Assembly: GCA_003157055.1 (NCBI GenBank)
Contig: PMIG01000318.1
Coordinates: 1 to 6,930, forward strand
Source of the DNA: Bacteroidales bacterium
GTDB taxonomy: Bacteria > Bacteroidota > Bacteroidia > Bacteroidales > VadinHA17
Direction: 5' to 3'
Length of the DNA: 6,930 nt
The translations under genes were made by a program, and so were the position numbers. The notes beneath the pieces were generated by a model, which saw nothing but the letters and a program-made list of their open reading frames with translations, searched no databases and was not told where the DNA came from. Below, piece after piece: positions 6,826-6,930 of this stretch. Within the stretch, counting starts at the first letter, position 1; each line of letters begins with the position of its first letter.

Positions 6826-6881
6826 TTTAAGCCTTTAACCCTTAGTACCTTTGGACCGATGCGCCGTTGTGCCGTTGCGCC
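6826..6881 (-). repeat. Degenerate 8-bp tandem repeat, seven units
   Basis: Read on the minus strand from 6881 downward, the sequence divides without gaps into seven octamers: GGCGCAAC, GGCACAAC, GGCGCATC, GGTCCAAA, GGTACTAA, GGGTTAAA and GGCTTAAA. GG is invariant at positions 1-2, and A occupies positions 6 and 7 in six of seven units each. The units drift from GC-rich to AT-rich toward the hydG operon. The array lies about 60 nt upstream of the candidate promoter. The remaining bases to the right edge (6882-6930) show no gene or structure that can be recognised. Function is unknown. Confidence 0.6.
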
Positions 6882-6930
6882 TTCTGTCATAATGTTTAGA
6901 ATCTCCCCACTCTCCAAAAACCACTTCAGC

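Noticed and set aside
6672..6930. Search for a CRISPR array, tRNA, riboswitch or insertion sequence end in the right-hand non-coding region
   Set aside because: The only repetition is the 8-bp array, too short in period for CRISPR. No cloverleaf, transposase fragment or terminal inverted repeat was found.

Overview
The window is a redox and hydrogen-metabolism locus centred on [FeFe]-hydrogenase sensing and maturation. It probably comes from an anaerobic member of the Bacteroidetes (Bacteroidales-like). The support for this is indirect: moderate GC, plus-strand genes without clear Shine-Dalgarno sequences, a TAnnTTTG-type promoter element before the minus-strand operon, and protein family variants typical of that phylum. 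The phylum is an inference. The presence of [FeFe]-hydrogenase functions is read directly from protein motifs.

Bases 1-4995 (+ strand) hold five closely spaced genes that look like one transcription unit. They are: (1) the 3' part of a sensory protein in which an [FeFe]-hydrogenase H-domain and an RnfB-type 4Fe-4S domain are fused to a histidine kinase; the gene is cut by the left edge; (2) a stand-alone receiver protein; (3) a receiver-histidine kinase hybrid; (4) a Rex-family NAD(H)-responsive repressor; (5) a RibF-like protein with an intact FAD synthetase half and a decayed riboflavin kinase half. Gaps are 85, 1, 6 and 14 nt.

Bases 5006-6671 (- strand) hold a convergent two-gene operon: a small TM1266-family protein (putative iron-only hydrogenase system regulator) followed by hydG, the radical SAM tyrosine lyase that makes the Fe-CO-CN precursor of the H-cluster. 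The two reading frames overlap by 26 nt, and hydG carries the only strong Shine-Dalgarno sequence seen in the window. The ribF and hydG stop codons are 10 nt apart.

Bases 6672-6930 are non-coding. They contain a candidate promoter, a perfect inverted repeat in the presumed leader, and a degenerate 8-bp tandem repeat of seven units.

Working model (inference): the H-cluster sensor reads H2 or cellular redox state and starts a phosphorelay through two receiver proteins. Neither receiver protein has a DNA-binding domain. Rex, in the same operon, reads NADH/NAD+ and is the only recognisable DNA-binding output. The convergent TM1266-hydG operon matures both the catalytic hydrogenases encoded elsewhere and, presumably, the sensor itself.
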